Source: JBBQVZ01 sp038211015
Lineage (GTDB): Bacteria > Actinomycetota > UBA4738 > HRBIN12
NCBI GenBank assembly: GCA_038211015.1
Contig: JBBQVZ010000144.1
Coordinates: 1 to 7,598 of the forward strand
Length of the DNA stretch: 7,598 bases
Direction of reading: 5' to 3'
The notes under the pieces are model-generated. The model was not told the DNA's origin and made no database searches. It was given only the letters and a program-made list of their open reading frames with translations. Position numbers and translations under genes: made by a program. The number at the start of each line of letters is the position of its first letter. Position 1 is the first letter of the stretch. This document shows positions 7,239 to 7,598 of the stretch, one piece after another.

Positions 7239-7276
7239 CTCAGACGCGACCCTTCGGGTCGCCTCCGGCGCCAGGA
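7239..7276 (-). repeat. Direct repeat copy B, intergenic, reads GDPKGRV-stop
   Basis: Bases 7239-7263 are identical over 25 bases to 5879-5903, and a further 12-base block matches at 11 positions. It lies in the gap between the partial gene and the exported-protein gene. In one minus-strand frame it reads PGAGGDPKGRV and TGA (7240-7242), but the residues before that do not resemble the end domain of either neighbour. That frame differs from both flanking genes. The 7-bp hairpin is at 7246-7262. Possible readings are the remnant of a lost paralogue, a copied 3'-end element, or a terminator for the upstream gene. Confidence 0.85.
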
Positions 7277-7279
7277 CGA

Positions 7280-7308
7280 AGGCTAGAAGCCTCGGCCACG
7301 GGTGGCCG
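7280..7308 (-). terminator. Two adjacent small hairpins downstream of the partial gene
   Basis: Two inverted repeats sit side by side: 7293-7308 (CGGCCA/TGGCCG, 6 bp, 4-base loop) and 7280-7292 (AGGCT/AGCCT, 5 bp, 3-base loop). With the hairpin of repeat copy B (7246-7262) they form a series of three within 100 bases after the partial gene's stop. No T-run follows any of them. They could end or stabilise the upstream transcript, but GC-rich spacers produce such stems easily. Confidence 0.3.
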
Positions 7309-7345
7309 CACGTCAATCCCCCGGAGGGTGGAAGTTCGGTTGCTC

Positions 7346-7372
7346 TCAGATCCTCCCCTTCGGATCGTCGCC
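7346..7372 (-). repeat. Diverged repeat copy C, encoding the GDDPKGRI tail and stop
   Basis: The last eight codons and TGA of the partial gene encode GDDPKGRI, matching the GDPKGRV tail of the downstream gene. The DNA is clearly diverged from copies A and B, so the peptide is conserved more than the bases. A 5-bp stem (GATCC/GGATC, 7349-7353 with 7362-7366) remains at the same place but with an 8-base loop. Confidence 0.6.
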
Positions 7373-7598
7373 GTCCACCAGCAACGTGATCTGCCAGGCC
7401 CCGCGGGACGTGGTGAACCTCCAGATGACGCACGGCTTCACTTGGTTCTTGTCGGAGATCCCGGCGACGCAGTTGGGGACCGCCACCCCGTCCTTGTACG
7501 CGACGGCGTCCTGGGCGCTGCCACCGTTCGTGAGCTGCGGCGCCTCGATGAACTTGATCCGCATCTTCTTGATCGCGGACGGGTTGCTCACGGCCCAC
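7346..7598 (-). CDS. C-terminal part of a protein with an end domain like its downstream neighbour
   Basis: Only the last 83 residues are inside the window. The frame runs open to the window edge, and a GTG at 7591 is not a convincing start because no ribosome-binding site can be judged and the frame continues above it. The visible part aligns by eye with the end domain of the exported protein downstream: KMRIKFIEAP against KIRVCFGSP, then VPNC against LPDC, then PCV in both, a Gly-containing turn, and GDDPKGRI against GDPKGRV. The two cysteines are 12 residues apart here and 6 apart in the neighbour. It is therefore probably a second exported protein of the same family. The signal peptide and the rest of the protein lie outside the window, so function cannot be given. 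About 200 bases separate its stop from the next start; that gap holds repeat copy B, hairpins and a possible promoter. Confidence 0.75.
   Translation of the reverse strand, partial: WAVSNPSAIKKMRIKFIEAPQLTNGGSAQDAVAYKDGVAVPNCVAGISDKNQVKPCVIWRFTTSRGAWQITLLVDGDDPKGRI

Noticed and set aside
7240..7311. A 23-codon minus-strand open frame ending in GDPKGRV in the spacer
   Set aside because: Starts at a GTG without a ribosome-binding site and has no similarity beyond the repeated tail; better described as a repeat copy than a gene.
7146..7598. An upstream extension of the exported protein's frame to the window edge (151 more codons)
   Set aside because: The sequence before the ATG at 7145 is Arg-rich and unlike coding, overlaps the end of another gene in a different frame, and would bury a clear signal peptide that has its own Shine-Dalgarno site.

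Overview
The window is GC-rich and densely coding, with GTG starts on several genes and few Shine-Dalgarno sites. One gene encodes a very large cyclase/ATPase/TPR protein of a kind common in actinobacteria. These traits point to an Actinomycetota genome, probably a little-studied environmental lineage, although no marker here fixes the taxon. I see no tRNA, rRNA, CRISPR array or insertion sequence.

Layout, left to right. The minus strand carries a glutamine-dependent NAD+ synthetase gene (nadE, 37-1677). Just upstream of it, and probably co-transcribed, is a small all-helical hemerythrin-like gene (1723-2193). A short divergent spacer (2194-2278) leads to the only plus-strand gene, a small exported cupredoxin (2279-2653). 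Its 3' end overlaps by 11 bases the 3' end of a 1060-residue minus-strand protein (2643-5825) with a zinc ribbon, a class III nucleotide cyclase domain, a STAND/AAA-type ATPase and a TPR-like tail. Upstream of that, on the same strand, lie a 421-residue exported protein made of Ig-like beta domains (5880-7145) and, cut by the window edge, the C-terminus of a second protein whose last domain looks related (7346-7598).

The most unusual signal is at the right end. The exported protein ends in GDPKGRV and the partial upstream protein ends in GDDPKGRI, each immediately before the stop. The DNA for the first of these tails (25 bases) occurs a second time, identical, in the non-coding gap between the two genes (7239-7263). 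There it again reads GDPKGRV-stop but is attached to no recognisable protein. The repeat is itself a perfect hairpin. It could be a terminal tag on a family of exported proteins, a remnant of a lost paralogue, or a small 3'-end element that does double duty as coding sequence and RNA structure.

How the genes may work together: nadE is housekeeping, and the helical gene may simply share its transcript. The cyclase/ATPase/TPR protein is a cytoplasmic signalling protein, and the two exported proteins upstream could share its transcript, with a strong GC hairpin (5842-5859) in the junction. No pathway linking all of them can be read from the sequence.
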